Source: CAVYBY01 sp963766935 (lineage in GTDB: Bacteria; Actinomycetota; UBA4738; HRBIN12). From it: a stretch of DNA of 64,000 nucleotides. The stretch is taken from positions 1 through 64,000 of the forward strand of contig CAVYBY010000008.1 in NCBI GenBank assembly GCA_963766935.1, in the 5' to 3' direction. Position numbers and translations under genes: made by a program. How positions within the stretch are numbered: the stretch's first letter is position 1; each line of letters starts with the position of its first letter. The notes under the pieces were generated by a model, which made no database searches, was not told the origin of the DNA, and was given only the letters and a program-made list of their open reading frames with translations. Below, piece by piece: positions 35,080-43,936 of the stretch.

Positions 35080-36462
35080 TCAGACCTGGATCGGCACCTC
35101 CGGCAGATCGGCAAGCGCGCTCTCCTCGTCGGCCGGGTCGAACTCGATCTCGGGCAGCCGTCCGTTGAGGTAGTCGTCGTAGGCCTGCATGTCGAAGTGC
35201 CCGTGACCCGAGAGGTTGAACAGGATCACGCGCTCCTCGCCGGCCTCCTTGGCCTCGAGCGCCTCCTCGATCGCCCCCTTGATCGCGTGCGCCGGCTCGG
35301 GTCCGGGCACGATCCCCTGGGTGTTCGCGAACCGGACGGCCGCCTCGAAGATCTGGTTCTGCGTGTACGCCTTTGCCTGCATGTACCCGTCCCGCACCAG
35401 CAGCGAGAGCGACGGCGAGTCGCCGTGGTAGCGCAAGCCACCGGCGTGGACGGGCGCCGGGACGAACCCGTGCCCGAGCGTGTACATCGCCACGATCGGC
35501 CCGATCCCCGCGGTGTCGCCGTAGTCGAACGCGAACCGCCCCTTCGTGAGCGTGGGGCACGCGGCCGGCTCGGTCGCCAGGAAACGCATGTCCGGAGTGT
35601 CGCCGCGCAGCTTGCCGGCCATGAACGGATACGCGAGACCGGCGTAGTTGGACCCTCCCCCGACACATCCGATGACGACGTCGGGCTGCTCGCCCGCCAT
35701 CTCCATCTGCTTCTGCGCCTCGAGACCGATCACGCTCTGGTGCAAAAGGACGTGCCCGAGCACCGAGCCGAGCGAGTAGTTCGTGTCCTCGTGGGTCGCC
35801 GCATCCTCGACGGCCTCGCTGATGGCGATCCCGAGCGAACCGGTCGAGTCCGGATGCTGCGCGAGAATCCCGCGCCCGCTGTTGGTGCGATCCGACGGCG
35901 ACGGGATGACCTCGCTGCCGAAGGTCTCCATGAAGATGCGCCGGTACGGCTTCTGGTCGTAGGACGCCCTCACCATGTAGACGGTGCACTCGAGGCCGAA
36001 GAAACTGCACGCCATCGCCATCGCGGAGCCCCATTGCCCGGCGCCGGTCTCGGTGGCGATCCGGCGGATCCCCGCCTCCTTGTTGTAGTAGGCCTGCGGG
36101 ACCGCCGTGTTGGGCTTGTGCGAGCCCGCCGGCGAGCCGCCCTCGTACTTGAAGTAGATGTGCGCGGGCGTGTCGAGCTCGCGTTCAAGGCGCACCGCCC
36201 GGAACAGCGGCGAGGGCCTCCACAGCTTGTAGACGTCGAGCACCGGACCGGGGATGTCGATCCACTGGTCCATCGACACCTCCTGCCCGATGAGCGACAT
36301 CGGAAACAGCGGGGCGAGGTCGTCGGGTCCGAGCGGCTGCTTCGTCTGTGGGCTGAGCGGCGGCAGCGGCTGAATCCGCTGCGCGAGGTCGGGCATGATG
36401 TTGAACCACGCCGATGGGATGTCGTCCCAGGCAAGGTCGAACCGGGTGCGCTCATCGGTCAT
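35080..36462 (-). CDS. trpB: TrpB2-type tryptophan synthase beta subunit
   Basis: 460 residues, PLP enzyme condensing indole and serine. PLP lysine in GGSPAGSHKPNTAVPQA (Lys116), ETGAGQWGSAMAMACSFFG, phosphate loop IGCVGGGSNYAG, and EGPAEPAHA-type PGPEPAHAIKGAI. The long N-terminal extension (about 60 residues before VYKLWRPSPLFRA) and the HKPN in place of HKIN mark the stand-alone TrpB2 branch; no trpA is nearby. Excellent AGGAGGT ribosome site six bases before the ATG. Last gene of the greA-CDP-Rieske run. Confidence 0.92.
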   Translation of the reverse strand: MTDERTRFDLAWDDIPSAWFNIMPDLAQRIQPLPPLSPQTKQPLGPDDLAPLFPMSLIGQEVSMDQWIDIPGPVLDVYKLWRPSPLFRAVRLERELDTPAHIYFKYEGGSPAGSHKPNTAVPQAYYNKEAGIRRIATETGAGQWGSAMAMACSFFGLECTVYMVRASYDQKPYRRIFMETFGSEVIPSPSDRTNSGRGILAQHPDSTGSLGIAISEAVEDAATHEDTNYSLGSVLGHVLLHQSVIGLEAQKQMEMAGEQPDVVIGCVGGGSNYAGLAYPFMAGKLRGDTPDMRFLATEPAACPTLTKGRFAFDYGDTAGIGPIVAMYTLGHGFVPAPVHAGGLRYHGDSPSLSLLVRDGYMQAKAYTQNQIFEAAVRFANTQGIVPGPEPAHAIKGAIEEALEAKEAGEERVILFNLSGHGHFDMQAYDDYLNGRLPEIEFDPADEESALADLPEVPIQV

Positions 36463-36501
36463 GGCGGGACCTCCTGCAGGTCAGCGACAGTGGCGGGGAG
36501 C

Positions 36502-36886
36502 CTACTCTGAGGGGTCACCCGGTGCCAGCGGCGTTCCGGCGACCGTTCCGGCTACCGTTCCGGCTACCGGGGCGACTTCGACCCAGCCGTCGATCTCCCT
36601 GACCGCGAACACGAGCACCGGGTCGCTCGCCGGCCCCTCGATCGGCTCACCGGTCTCGAGATCGAAGACGCTGCCGTCGCTCATGCACCGGATGCCCTCG
36701 TCGTGCTCCGTCGAGCTCGCCTTCGGCCAGCGAGCACCCGGCGTTCGTGCACTCGTCCGAGACACCGAGCAAACGGTGGTCGACGTGCGCGATCGCGACC
36801 CGGCCCGCCGGATGGTCGAACGCGCGGATCTCGCCGTCGGGCACCTCGCCGACCGAACCGACGCGGATCCACTCCACGGGCGTCAC
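36502..36886 (-). CDS. Rieske-fold protein lacking both His ligands, one frame break
   Basis: About 127 residues. Fold marks of a Rieske ferredoxin are clear: VEWIRVGSVGEVPDGEIRAF, SDECTNAGCSLAEGELD, then, after a one-base break near 36712, EHDEGIRCMSDGSVFDLETG, PIEGPASDPVLVFAVREIDG and WVEV. The first ligand pair reads C-T-N instead of C-T-H, and the second C-M-S-D instead of C-x-x-H, so a normal 2Fe-2S Rieske cluster is unlikely. The tail holds a VAGT repeat. GTG start overlaps the CDP-alcohol phosphatidyltransferase stop (GTGA). Confidence 0.7.
36533..36568. repeat. 12-bp tandem repeat, three copies
   Basis: Plus-strand units GTTCCGGCGACC, GTTCCGGCTACC and GTTCCGGCTACC abut exactly. On the coding strand they spell VAGT three times near the C-terminus of the Rieske-like protein. 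Twelve bases keep the frame, so copy number can change without loss of the gene. Confidence 0.85.
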
Positions 36887-37537
36887 ACCGAGACGAGCGC
36901 GGACCACGCGCGCTGCAAGACGGTCACTGCCCCGAGGATCGCGAGCAGGACGAGCACGACGGGCATGGCGCCGGGGATCGCAAGACCGGCGAGCAGCGCC
37001 AGGAATCGCTCGAGCCGCTGGAAGTACCCCTCGGTCATGCTCACACCGGCCGCCTCGGCCTCCGCCCGGACGTGACTCACCGAGAGGCTGACGACGAGGG
37101 TCACGAGGGAGAGCGCGCGCGAGCCCCGCCTCCCCGCGATGCGAGAACAACCAGAAGAGCGACGCGAACAGGACCATGTCCGAGACCCGGTCGAGCACCG
37201 AGTCGAGAAACGCGCCCGATCGCTTCTCTTCGCCGCGGTGGCGGGCGACCGATCCGTCGAACACATCGCAGAGCCCCGCGGCCAGCAGGACCCACGCCGC
37301 GGCGAACCACGAGCCGGTGACGATCAGCGTGGCCGCGCCGATCGTCAAGACCAGCGACAGCAGGGTCAGCTGCCAGGGGCGGACGCCCGTCCACAAGATG
37401 AACGCGAGAAACGCGCGATACGGCCAGGCGAACCAGCGCTGCATCGCGCCGCCTGCCGCGCCCTCGCTCCGCCGTGGCGCCGGCATGTCCCGGACACGCG
37501 GGGCCTCGGGGCGCGCGTCGCGGCCGGCGGTGGTCAT
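36883..37537 (-). CDS. CDP-alcohol phosphatidyltransferase, one frame break
   Basis: About 218 residues, membrane enzyme of phospholipid synthesis that joins a CDP-linked lipid to an alcohol phosphate. The full motif DG-x2-AR-x8-G-x3-D-x3-D is seen in FDGSVARHRGEEKRSGAF followed by LDSVLDRVSD. The frame breaks near 37135; the rest reads ALSLVTLVVSLSVSHVRAEA, EGYFQRLERFLALLAGLAI and ends WSALVSV. SVSHVRAEAEAAG resembles phosphatidylinositol-phosphate synthases, but the head group is not certain. Starts seven bases after greA; its stop overlaps the Rieske start. Confidence 0.8.
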
Positions 37538-37544
37538 CGCCGGG

Positions 37545-38085
37545 TCAGCCGGTGAACGGCTTGAAGCCGACCACGACGTACCGGAAGCTCCCGGCGGGCG
37601 CCTTGACGACGACCTCCTGGCCCTCCCTCGCGCCCGCGAGGACCGTGCCGAGCGGAGAGGACGTGGTGACCGTGCGGGCCCCCGGCGCGCGCTCCTCGGC
37701 GTGTTCGGCGAACAAGTAGGTCTCTTCCTCGCCGTCGTCGCCGTCGTCGAGCGGCCGCACGGTGACGAGCATCCCGGGCCCGACCTGGTCCGAGCCCGGC
37801 GGCGGCTCGACGATCTCGGGATCGCGAAGCATCGACCGCAGACGCCGGATCCGCGCCTCCATCAAGCCCTGCTCGTTCTTGGCGGCGTCGTACTCGGCGT
37901 TCTCCCGGATGTCGCCCAGCTCGCGCGCAGCCTTCAGATCGCTCGGCGAGCCGCTCGCGTCCGTTGCTCGAGAGGTCGTCGAGCTCCGCCTTCAGACGTC
38001 CGTAGGCGTCGAGGGTGAGCGTTGCGCTCGGCTTCTGGCTGAGCTTGCGGACCGGCCGGCCCCGAAGCTCCTCGGGAAGTTCCAT
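37545..38085 (-). CDS. greA: GreA/GreB-family transcript cleavage factor, one frame break
   Basis: About 180 residues. Rescues backtracked RNA polymerase. Helix 1 starts ATLTLDAYGRLKAELDDLS; after a break near 37966 the coiled-coil tip reads KAARELGDIRENAEYDAAKN with the acidic catalytic pair, then EQGLMEARIRRLRSML. The C-terminal FKBP-like domain ends TSSPLGTVLAGAREGQEVVV and RYVVVGFKPF. N-terminal extension of about 20 residues (MELPEELRGRPVRKLSQKPS) is longer than in E. coli GreA. First gene of a leftward operon. Confidence 0.82.
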
Positions 38086-38117
38086 TGGGACGAATCTATC
38101 AATTGCCCCAGCCGGGG

Positions 38118-39548
38118 CTACTCCTGGGAGAAATAGACGTTCTTGACCTCGGTGTACAGGTTCACCGCGTGCATCCCCATCTCGCGGCCCATCCCGCTCT
38201 GCTTGTAGCCGCCGAACGGGGCCTCCGTGTGCACGCTGCCGGAGGAGTTGACGCTGAGATTGCCGGTCCGGATGCCCTTGGCCACGCGGATGGCCCGGCC
38301 GAGGTCGCGCGTCCAGATCGAGCCGGACAGGCCGTACGGCGACTCGTTGGCCATCCGGACGGCGTCGTCCTCCGTGTCGAACGGAATGACGCACACGACC
38401 GGTCCGAAGATCTCCTCGCGGGCGACGCGCCAGCCGTTGTCGACGTCGGCCAGGAGCGCGGGGCGCAGGAAGAAGCCGGGCCCGTTCGGCACTTCGCCGC
38501 CGACGACGAGCCGGGCGCCCTCCTTCGCCCCGATGTCGAGGTAGTCGAGCGACGTCTGCCGCTGGGCCGCGCTGATCATCGGGCCCATCTCGGTCGTCTC
38601 GTCCAGTGGCTGCCCGACGAGGATCCCGCGGGTCCGCTCGGCAAGCCGTTCGACGAACTCGTCGTAGATCGCGCGCTGCACGAGCTGCCGCGAACGCGCG
38701 CAGCAATCCTGTCCGGCGTTGTCGAACACCGACCAGAGCGACTTCTCGACGCAGACGTCGAGGTCCGCGTCGGCGAACACGACGTTGGCGCTCTTGCCGC
38801 CCAGCTCGAGCGAGACGCGGGTGATGTTCTCCGCCGCCGCCTGCATCACCTTGACGCCGACCTCCGTCGAGCCCGTGAAGCTGACCTTGGCCACACGCGG
38901 GTCCGAGACGAGCGCGGTCGCGACCGAGGAACCCGGCCCCGGCAAGACCGAGAGCGTCCCATCCGGCAGCCCGGCCTCGGCCAGGATCTCCGCGATCGCG
39001 AGCGCCGTGAGCGGCGTCTGGGTCGCGGGCTTGACGACCGCCGTGTTGCCGCACGCGAGCGCGGGCGCGATCTTCCACGAGGCGATGACGGCGGGGAAGT
39101 TCCACGGCGTGATCAGCGCGCACACCCCGACCGGCTCGCGCAGCGTCACGTCGAGGCCGGGCGGAACGATCGGGATCGTCTCGCCGAGGATCTTGTTCGC
39201 GGCGCCGCCCCAGTACTCGAAGACGTTCGCGACGATGTCGATCTCGCCGCGCGCCGCCGAGATCGGTTTGCCGCCGTTGCGAGCCTCGAGCGTGGCGAGG
39301 TCCTCGAGCCGCTCGCGGATCAGAAACGACGCCTTGGTGAGCACGCGGCCGCGCTCGCGCGCGCTCACGCGCGGCCAGGGCCCCTCCTCGAAGGCGCGGG
39401 ATGCCACCTCGACCGCCCTGGCGGCATCGGCCGGCCCGGCCTGGGCCACATCGGCCATGGACGCGGCGGTCGCCGGCTCGATGACCTCGAATGTCGCGCC
39501 GTCGGCCGCGGCGACCCGCTTCCCACCAATTGCGAGCAGCTCTGCCAC
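38118..39548 (-). CDS. aldehyde dehydrogenase (PuuC/betaine-aldehyde type)
   Basis: 476 residues, NAD(P)-dependent oxidation of an aldehyde to an acid. ITPWNFPAVIASWKIAPALA (cofactor fold), SFTGSTEVGVKVMQAA, catalytic Glu in VSLELGGKSANVVF (about 253), and catalytic Cys in NAGQDCCARSRQLV (about 287, the doubled Cys typical of gamma-aminobutyraldehyde and betaine aldehyde enzymes). EEIFGPVVCVIPFDTEDDA and FGGYKQSGMGREMG complete the family. It flanks the amine permease and the gamma-glutamyl-ligase-like gene, where oxidising a gamma-glutamyl amino-aldehyde would fit. Intact. Confidence 0.92.
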   Translation of the reverse strand: MAELLAIGGKRVAAADGATFEVIEPATAASMADVAQAGPADAARAVEVASRAFEEGPWPRVSARERGRVLTKASFLIRERLEDLATLEARNGGKPISAARGEIDIVANVFEYWGGAANKILGETIPIVPPGLDVTLREPVGVCALITPWNFPAVIASWKIAPALACGNTAVVKPATQTPLTALAIAEILAEAGLPDGTLSVLPGPGSSVATALVSDPRVAKVSFTGSTEVGVKVMQAAAENITRVSLELGGKSANVVFADADLDVCVEKSLWSVFDNAGQDCCARSRQLVQRAIYDEFVERLAERTRGILVGQPLDETTEMGPMISAAQRQTSLDYLDIGAKEGARLVVGGEVPNGPGFFLRPALLADVDNGWRVAREEIFGPVVCVIPFDTEDDAVRMANESPYGLSGSIWTRDLGRAIRVAKGIRTGNLSVNSSGSVHTEAPFGGYKQSGMGREMGMHAVNLYTEVKNVYFSQE

Positions 39549-39563
39549 GCGTCCCCCTTCGGA

Positions 39564-39896
39564 TCAGGCGCCGGTCACGTAGACGCGCGCCTGCTCGGCC
39601 AGCCCGGCCCAGCGCTTCGCGTGAGCCGGCGGAACGAAGACCCACTCCTTCATGGCGCGGCCCATGCCCGAGGGGTCGAAGAGCTGCGCGCCCTTCAGAC
39701 CGAGCGCGGCCGCGTGCGCCTCCCCGCCGAGCTTGAAGACCATCGCGTCGCCGTAGACACCGGCGAACGCCTTGCCTCCGGCCCGCAGGCTCGGCATCCC
39801 GAACATCTTCGCGACCGAGACGCCACGATCGGCCAGGTCCTCCGCGACCCTCTGGAACTTCCGCGTCGTCGTCGGCGGCGTCGCCGGGATCTCCAC
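39564..39896 (-). CDS. TfoX N-terminal-domain protein
   Basis: 110 residues, TfoX-N fold (YjbR-like). MFGMPSLRAGGKAFAGVYGD and MVFKLGGEAHAAAL, then LFDPSGMGRAMKEWVFVP: the family core complete. Stand-alone TfoX-N proteins in actinobacteria are common and of unknown role; the competence link of TfoX does not apply to them. The GTG at 39896 starts the conserved part; a longer open frame upstream runs into the divergent SDR. It lies 15 bases upstream of the ALDH gene on the same strand. Confidence 0.78.
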   Translation of the reverse strand: MEIPATPPTTTRKFQRVAEDLADRGVSVAKMFGMPSLRAGGKAFAGVYGDAMVFKLGGEAHAAALGLKGAQLFDPSGMGRAMKEWVFVPPAHAKRWAGLAEQARVYVTGA

Positions 39897-39960
39897 GCGC
39901 GTGATGGTAGCCGCCGTGGGCGTACCCTTCTCGGCGCACACGAGAGCGAGGAGGTCGACG

Positions 39961-40737
39961 GTGCGTCTCGACGGCAAGGTGGCGCTGATCACGGGGGGCG
40001 GCAGCGGCATGGGAAAGGTCGCCTCGATGCTGTTCGCCTCGGAAGGCGCGCGCGTCGTCCTGACCGACGTCGCCGACGAGGCCGGCGAAGCGGTCGCGGC
40101 TCAGATCGGCTCGGACGGCGGCGAAGCGCTCTTCGTGCACGCCGACGTCTCCGTCGAGGCAGACGCGAAGGCGATGGTCGGCGCGGCGGTCAAACAGTTC
40201 GGCGGGCTCGACGTGCTCTACAACAACGCCGGCGTGATGCTCGGCGCCGACGGTTCCGTCGAGTCGACCGACGCCTCCGTGTGGGACAAGACGCTCGCGA
40301 TCAACGTCAAAGGTGTTGCCTTCGGATGCAAATACGGCGTGCCGGCGATGATCGCGTCGGGCGGCGGCTCGATCATCAACGTCGCCTCGTTCGTCGCGTG
40401 GCTGGGCGCCGCCACGTCGCAGACCGCCTACACCGCCTCGAAGGGCGCGGTGCTCGCCATGACACGCGAGATCGCGGTCGAGTACGCCCGAAAGGGCATC
40501 CGCTGCAACGCATTGTGCCCGGGGCCGATCGACACCCCGCTGCTCGCGGAGCTTCTCTCCGACCCCGCCAAGCGTCAGCGGCGCTTCGTCCACATCCCGA
40601 TGGGCCGGCTCGGACAGGCCGAGGAGCTGGCCAAGGCGGCGCTGTTTCTCGCCTCCGACGACTCGTCCTACATGACCGGCGCCTCACTCATCGTCGACGG
40701 CGGCATCACGGCCGCCTACGTGACCCCCGAGGACTGA
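39961..40737 (+). CDS. short-chain dehydrogenase/reductase
   Basis: 258 residues, classical SDR. Cofactor loop VALITGGGSGMGKVASML, NNAG motif LYNNAGVMLGAD, catalytic Ser in INVASFVAWLG and YxxxK in AYTASKGAVLAM. After TGxxxGxG, the Asp in VVLTDVADEAG favours NAD(H). C-terminal SSYMTGASLIVDGGITA. GTG start with GAGGAGG eight bases upstream. Divergent from TfoX and upstream of the permease operon; it could oxidise a hydroxyl of the amine substrate or its gamma-glutamyl adduct, which is inference from position. Confidence 0.9.
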   Translation: MRLDGKVALITGGGSGMGKVASMLFASEGARVVLTDVADEAGEAVAAQIGSDGGEALFVHADVSVEADAKAMVGAAVKQFGGLDVLYNNAGVMLGADGSVESTDASVWDKTLAINVKGVAFGCKYGVPAMIASGGGSIINVASFVAWLGAATSQTAYTASKGAVLAMTREIAVEYARKGIRCNALCPGPIDTPLLAELLSDPAKRQRRFVHIPMGRLGQAEELAKAALFLASDDSSYMTGASLIVDGGITAAYVTPED

Positions 40738-40866
40738 TCCGAGCCCCGGGCGGCAGCCCCCGAGAAAACCGTTTGACAGACAAGCGGCGATTGTGGCTCG
40801 ATACCGCCGAAAGCGGCTCGTGGACAATCGGAAGGGGGGTTCCACGTGGCTGAAGGAAGAGGAGGG
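40738..40866 (+). promoter_or_regulatory. promoter region and GntR operator of the permease/ligase operon
   Basis: A perfect -35 TTGACA lies at 40773-40778. It sits within CCGTTTGACAGACAAG (40769-40784), a near copy of the palindrome in the promoter of the GntR gene at 48111-48126 read on the minus strand (14 of 16 bases equal). No convincing -10 at 17-18 spacing; GATACC at 40800 is too far for a standard promoter, so another -10 or an activator may be used. GAGGAGG ribosome site before the permease ATG. Confidence 0.6.
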
Positions 40867-42468
40867 CATGAGCGCCGCGTCGGCTCCGTCACCTACCAAG
40901 AGGTAGGTCGAGGAGTACTTCGACAAGCGGGGGCTTCGGCGCCACGCAGGGGTGTGGTCGCTGTGGGCGCTCGGCGTCGGCGCCGTCATCTCCGGCGACT
41001 TCTACGGCTGGAACGCGGGACTGGGGACCGGTGGCTTCGGCGGTCTGCTGATCGCGACCGCCGTCATCGCCGTCATGTACTACGGCCTGTGCTACTGCAT
41101 CGCGGAGATGTCGCCCGCGCTGCCGCACACCGGCGGGGCGTACTCGTTCGCGCGGTCCGCGATGGGCCCGTGGGGCGGCTTCCTGACCGGCCTCGCCGAG
41201 AACATGGAGTACGTCATCACGCCGGCCGTCGTCGTGGCCGCCATGGGCCTGCTGATGCACGACATCATGAAGGACCTGTTCAACATCAGCGGCGAGCCCT
41301 TCTACAACAGCGAACCGTTCTGGTGGTTCGTCTTCTACGTCATCTTCGTGGGGATCAACATCATCGGCATCGAGGCGACGATGCGATTCACGATCGCGAT
41401 CACCGTCGTCGCACTCGGGATCCTCGCGGTCTTCTACGTCTCCGCGCTGGTCTCCGGGAAGTTCCACCCGAGCCTGTGGTGGAACATCCCGAAGGGCGGC
41501 GGCGACGCAGCGCTGTCGGGCGGCGGAGGTCCGTTCCTGCCGTTCGGCTTCTCGGGAATCCTCAAATCGTTGCCGTTCGCCATCTGGTTCTACCTGGCGA
41601 TCGAAGAGGTGCCGCTGGCGGCCGAGGAGTCGATGGACCCTCGGCGCGACGTCCCGAAGGGAACGATCTGGGGATGCACACCCTCCTCATCGCGAGCGTC
41701 CTGACCCTGTTCATCAACTCCGGCGTCGGCGGCGGCGCGTTCTCACTCGGCTCCTCGGGCACGCCGTTGTTCGACGGCTTCAAGGGCGTCTTCGGCGAGG
41801 GAACCGGAGCGAACCTGCTGGGGCTGATCGGGCTGCTGGGTCTGATCGCCAGCTTCTTCACGATCATCTACGCCTACGGGCGAAACACGTACTCGCTCTC
41901 TCGCGCCGGGTACTTCCCGAAGTTCCTCTCGGTCACCTCCGGCAAGCGCAAGACCCCGCAGGTCGCGCTTGTCGCCGGAGCGATCGTCGGGTACTTCGTG
42001 GTGTGGCTGCAATGGTTCGAGGGCAGGCGAGGCGGCAGCTCGTCGGCCAAGGTCGTCGCGGCCGTTCTGTACATGGCGGTGTTCGCCGCGGTCATCTCCT
42101 ACACGCTGCAGTGCATCTCGTTCATCATGCTGCGGCGGCGGCTGCCGAACATCAACCGGCCGTACCGCAGCCCGTGGGGAGAGGCCGGAGCCGCGGTGGC
42201 GGGCATCATCGCCGTCGTGTCGCTCTGCTCGATCTTCCTCAACGCCGACTACCGGCCGGGCGTGTACGGGGTCGCGGTGTACTACGTCCTCGGGGTCGAT
42301 CTACTTCGCGATCGCCGGGCGGCACCGCCTGGTGCTCTCGCCGGAAGAGGAGTTCGCGCTGACGGCGGGTGAGCGGGGCGTGCCGCCAGGAGTCCTACGG
42401 CACGTCGGGTGCGGAGCAGGAGGCCATCCTGCGCGGGGGACGACACCCCGCCGCCGGCCACGACCTAG
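40867..42468 (+). CDS. APC-family permease, ethanolamine-permease (Eat)-like, several frame breaks
   Basis: About 530 residues, 12 membrane segments. After MSAASAPSPTKR a break near 40905 leads to GVWSLWALGVGAVISGDFYG, a pattern seen in Eat-type ethanolamine permeases; then FGGLLIATAVIAVMYYG, IAEMSPALPHTGGAYSFARS and YLAIEEVPLAAEESMDP. A break in the G-run at about 41670 leads to MHTLLIASVLTLFINSGVGG and RNTYSLSRAGYFPKFLS. A third near 42298 gives the tail IYFAIAGRHRLVLSPEEEFAL, and a fourth near 42385 blurs the true stop (about 42468). An amine or amino-acid importer is likely. It sits under the GntR operator and before the ligase gene. Confidence 0.75.
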
Positions 42469-42553
42469 CCGCAGAGGAAAGCACCGTCGGTGCGCGGAGC
42501 GCGGCGGCCCGGAAGCGGGGCGCCGCGCTCCCGCGCGTAGGGAGGCGACGACG

Positions 42554-43936
42554 ATGCAGCAGGGAATGCTCGACGTCGAACAGTTGGAGGATCTGGCCGC
42601 GGCCGGCGCCGTCGACACGGTCCTGTGCATGTTCACCGACCTGCAGGGCCGCTTCATGGGCAAGCGCGTCGTGCCCCACTTCTTCCTGGAAGAGATCCTG
42701 GGCGCGGAAGGCCTCCACGCGTGCCTGTATCTGCTCGCGATCGACATGGAGATGGAGCCGCTCCCCGGCTACGAGTACGCGTCGTGGGAGACCGGCTACG
42801 GCGACTTCCGGATGGTCCCGGACATGTCGACGCTGCGGTGGTGCCCGTGGCTCGAGAAGACCGTGATGGTCATCTGCGACATCGCCGACGAGGAGACCGG
42901 TGAGCCGGTCGAGGTCGCGCCCCGCCAGATCCTGAAGCGGCAGATCGAGCGCGCCGCCGCGACTCGGCTACACGATCAAGACCGGGTCGGAGCTGGAGTT
43001 CTATCTGTTCCGCGACGGCTACGACGAGATGGCCGACCGCGGCTACCGCGACCTGCGGCCCAGCTCCACGTACATCATGGACTACCACATGCTGCAGACG
43101 ACCAAGGACGAGTGGGTCATCCGGCAGATCCGCAACTACATGCTCGGCGCGGGGATCCCGATCGAGTTCTCGAAGGGAGAGTTCGGCAAGGGCCAGCACG
43201 AGATCAACATCACGTACTCCGACGCGCTCGCCACCTCCGACTACCACGTGCTCTACAAGCACGGCGTGAAGGAGATCTGCGCGGCCAACGGCGTCGCCGC
43301 CACGTTCATGGCGAAATGGACGATGGCCGAGGCCGGCTCGTCGTGTCACATGCACTCCAGCGTGTGGAACGCCGACGGCACCGAGTCGCTGATGTGGCGA
43401 GGACGATGCGGAGCACCACCAGTCCGAGACGTTCCGCCACTATCTGGGCGGACTCATGGCCGGCGCCCGCGAGATGTCGTGGATGTTCGCGCCGTTCGTG
43501 AACTCCTACAAGCGCTACCAGCTGGGATCGTGGGCGCCGACGGCGATCGTGTGGAGCCGCGACAACCGCACGTGCGGATTCCGAACGGTCGGCGAACACG
43601 CCGGCTACCGGGTCGAGATGCGGATCCCCGGCGCCGACGCGAACCCGTACCTCGGCTACGCCGCGACGATCGCGGCCGGTCTGAACGGCATCCAGAACAG
43701 GATCGAGCCCCCCGACATGTTCGTCGGCAATGCCTACGAGGCCAAGGACGTTCCGCGGGTTCCCTCCTCGCTGCACGAGGCGATCGATGTCGTTCCGCGA
43801 CAGCAGGGTCGCCCGGGAGGCGTTCGGGGACTTCGTCTTCGAGCACCTGCTGAACACGGCCGTCCAAGAGCAGTCGATCTACGACAACCTGTGCGTCACC
43901 GATTGGGAGCTGCAGCGCTACTTCGAGCGCGGCTGA
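42554..43936 (+). CDS. glutamine-synthetase-like gamma-glutamyl-amine ligase, three frame breaks
   Basis: About 460 residues. GS fold: VLCMFTDLQGRFMGKRVV, ATP/metal glutamates in TGSELEFYLF and EFGKGQHEINITY, catalytic His strand GSSCHMHSSVW, then TCGFRTVGEHAGYRVEMRIP and ADANPYLGYAATIAAGLNGI. Breaks near 42958, 43400 and 43795. The sequence is of the PuuA/GlnA3/GlnA4-like type that attaches glutamate to amines such as putrescine or ethanolamine, not housekeeping GlnA (no adenylylation-site or C-terminal Tyr segment seen). The Eat-like permease upstream favours a small amine such as ethanolamine; this is a hypothesis. GGAGG ribosome site eight bases before the ATG. Confidence 0.78.

Noticed and set aside
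37534..40593. 1019-codon leftward frame across ALDH, TfoX and SDR
   Set aside because: Only its greA portion (helix 1) is meaningful; the rest is out of frame with conserved genes.
42554..43936. Treating the GS-like gene as a pseudogene
   Set aside because: All catalytic segments are present and in order; breaks are single-base and lie in the zone of general indel excess.
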